Below, in pieces: positions 62,509 through 64,000 of a DNA stretch of 64,000 nucleotides. Within the stretch, counting starts at the first letter, position 1; the number at the start of each line of letters is the position of its first letter. Made by a program: the position numbers and the translations under genes. Below the pieces are notes generated by a model. The model worked only from the letters and a program-made list of their open reading frames with translations. It ran no database searches and was not told the origin of the DNA. Source of the DNA: Neobacillus niacini (lineage in GTDB: Bacteria; Bacillota; Bacilli; Bacillales; Cytobacillaceae); contig NZ_JACWFG010000006.1 of assembly GCF_019749295.1 (NCBI RefSeq), positions 124,001-188,000 of the forward strand. The letters are read 5' to 3'.

Positions 62509-63999
62509 TTATTTCCCTGCTCCATGGCAGTTCTTGTATTTCTTTCCGCTTCCACAGTAACATGGATCATTGCGGCCGATCTCGATTTGGTTTACTTTTG
62601 GTTTTTTCTTAACAGGTTCTCCATCGTCTTTCGGATTAACAGCCTGTCCTTTTGCGACTTCCTGACGCTCAAGATTATTTCTGATCTCAGCCTTCATGAT
62701 ATACATGGACGCTTCTTCTTCAATCGAGAGAACCATCGCTTCAAACATCGCGAATCCTTCATGCTGATATTCACGGAGAGGGTCAATCTGTCCATATGCA
62801 CGTAAATGAATACCCTGACGAAGCTGATCCATCGCATCAATATGATCAATCCATTTGCTATCAACCGCACGAAGCGTTACTACTTTTTCAAATTCGCGCA
62901 TTTGCTCTGGAGAAAGGATTTGTTCTTTTTCGCTGTAACGTTCCTTCACCTTTGCAAAAATGGCTTCAGTCATTTCTTCTGGGTCCTTACCGCGTAATTG
63001 CTCAACTGTAATGTCGCCTTCATGAAGTAGATTTGCATTTACATAATCGATAATACCCTGTAAGTTCCATTCTTCTTCATCCTCATGCTTATTCGCATGT
63101 GCCTCAACATTTCGCTGGATAGTAGAATGAATCATTCTTTCAACGATTTCACGAAGGTTTTCTGATCCTAACACTTCATCACGCTGAGTATAAATAATTT
63201 CACGCTGCTGGCGAAGTACATCGTCATATTGTAAGAGCTGCTTACGGGCGTCAAAGTTGTTGCCCTCTACACGTTTTTGTGCAGATTCAACCGCTCTTGA
63301 AACCATTTTACTTTGAATTGGCTGCGTATCATCCATACCAAGTCGTTCCATCATCGCTTTCATGTTGTCTGAACCGAATCGGCGCATAAGTTCATCTTCC
63401 ATAGACAGATAGAACTGAGTTACCCCTGGGTCCCCTTGACGTCCAGAACGCCCGCGCAGCTGATTATCAATCCGTCGGCTTTCGTGACGCTCTGTACCAA
63501 TAACAGCAAGACCACCTAAGTCAATAACACCTTCACCAAGCTTAATGTCGGTACCACGGCCTGCCATATTCGTCGCAATCGTAACGGATCCCCGATGCCC
63601 TGCAGTAGCAATAATTTCTGCTTCACGTTCATGGTTTTTTGCGTTCAAGACATTATGTTTGATTCCCTTTTTCAATAAATATTTAGAGATAAGCTCTGAT
63701 GTTTCAATCGCGACCGTACCAACAAGTACAGGCTGACCTTTTTGATTACGCTGGGCAATATCCTCGACCACTGCACGGAATTTACCATCCATAGAGGCAT
63801 AAATTAAATCAGGGCGGTCATCACGGGCAATGGGTCTGTTAGTTGGAATCACGATTACATTCATATTATAAATATTGCGGAATTCCTCTTCTTCCGTTTT
63901 CGCGGTACCAGTCATACCAGCAAGCTTTTCGTACATACGGAAGTAGTTTTGGAAGGTAATCGTCGCCATGGTCATGCTTTCATTTTGAACTTCCAAACC
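62509..63999 (-). CDS. secA: Preprotein translocase ATPase SecA, C-terminal part
   Basis: Motor of the Sec export pathway. The visible 496 or so residues run off the window at the 5' side of the gene. They cover the PPXD/NBD2 junction ([19 protein letters not shown] segment, then [12 protein letters not shown]), NBD2 with [17 protein letters not shown] and [23 protein letters not shown], the helical wing and scaffold, and the C-terminal zinc motif [18 protein letters not shown]. Nothing is broken. hpf and secA stay near each other as in B. subtilis, but here four genes lie between them. Confidence 0.97.
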   Translation of the reverse strand, partial: GLEVQNESMTMATITFQNYFRMYEKLAGMTGTAKTEEEEFRNIYNMNVIVIPTNRPIARDDRPDLIYASMDGKFRAVVEDIAQRNQKGQPVLVGTVAIETSELISKYLLKKGIKHNVLNAKNHEREAEIIATAGHRGSVTIATNMAGRGTDIKLGEGVIDLGGLAVIGTERHESRRIDNQLRGRSGRQGDPGVTQFYLSMEDELMRRFGSDNMKAMMERLGMDDTQPIQSKMVSRAVESAQKRVEGNNFDARKQLLQYDDVLRQQREIIYTQRDEVLGSENLREIVERMIHSTIQRNVEAHANKHEDEEEWNLQGIIDYVNANLLHEGDITVEQLRGKDPEEMTEAIFAKVKERYSEKEQILSPEQMREFEKVVTLRAVDSKWIDHIDAMDQLRQGIHLRAYGQIDPLREYQHEGFAMFEAMVLSIEEEASMYIMKAEIRNNLERQEVAKGQAVNPKDDGEPVKKKPKVNQIEIGRNDPCYCGSGKKYKNCHGAGK

Positions 64000-64000
64000 T

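Overview
The window looks like chromosome from a low-GC, spore-forming member of the Bacillaceae (Bacillus or Neobacillus type). Pointers are the strong GGAGG ribosome binding sites, frequent TTG and GTG starts, many intrinsic terminators, and the order yvyE-degS-degU-degV-comFA-comFC-(CotF-like)-hpf-...-secA, which resembles the B. subtilis degSU/comF/yvyD/secA region. Wall-polymer genes (tagO, LCP, LTA-synthase-like) and spore-type genes agree. I see no rRNA, tRNA, prophage, CRISPR array or classical IS element.

Layout. 1-2258: end of an ECF vitamin transporter (ykoD-ykoC type). 2315-3101: two small lipoproteins on the minus strand. 3206-16475: a patchy stretch of unrelated small units. It holds a REP-associated tyrosine (Y1/RAYT) transposase gene overlapping comM, a GNAT/aminotransferase fusion in an operon with a PlsY homologue, a membrane serine protease, a ZIP transporter, a Gly/His-rich protein, the SigW-type xpaC-telA operon, a cyclic-di-GMP-I riboswitch in front of a 56-codon ORF, copper nitrite reductase with an Fnr box, and cutC. 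Scattered through exactly this stretch are six intergenic copies (some partial or extended) of one hairpin-forming repeat with the core GGTGACAGGCACC. 16539-20879: a PD-(D/E)XK nuclease, an unrecognised membrane protein, a DUF4359-like protein, a 31-residue membrane microprotein and a CPBP protease. 21056-30448: cell-surface proteins (LPXTG nucleotidase, LTA-synthase-like enzyme, PA14-repeat glucosaminidase).

30647-46742 is a surface polysaccharide locus: flippase, glycosyltransferases, LCP ligase, a likely dTDP-rhamnose 4-epimerase, an LTA-synthase-like sulfatase, an O-acyltransferase, a polymerase/ligase and rmlACBD. It should make dTDP-L-rhamnose and possibly dTDP-6-deoxy-L-talose, assemble a glycan on undecaprenyl phosphate, flip it and attach it to the wall. 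Two tagO paralogues (47102-48175 and 49352-50416), separated by a probable mother-cell-lysis amidase, could supply the lipid-linked primer.

50473-57084 is the regulatory and competence block (yvyE, degS, degU, degV family, comFA, comFC, CotF-like). 57337-64000 carries hpf, a DUF1028 protein, a small haem-copper-oxidase-like membrane protein, a transglutaminase-like protein, a SEC-C/TPR protein, a 52-bp-period array of hairpin repeats, and the 3' part of secA running off the window.

The most interesting items are the RAYT gene with its clustered repeats and its overlap with comM, the c-di-GMP riboswitch controlling a tiny unrecognised protein, the acyltransferase-aminotransferase fusion paired with a PlsY homologue, and the 52-bp hairpin array beside secA.
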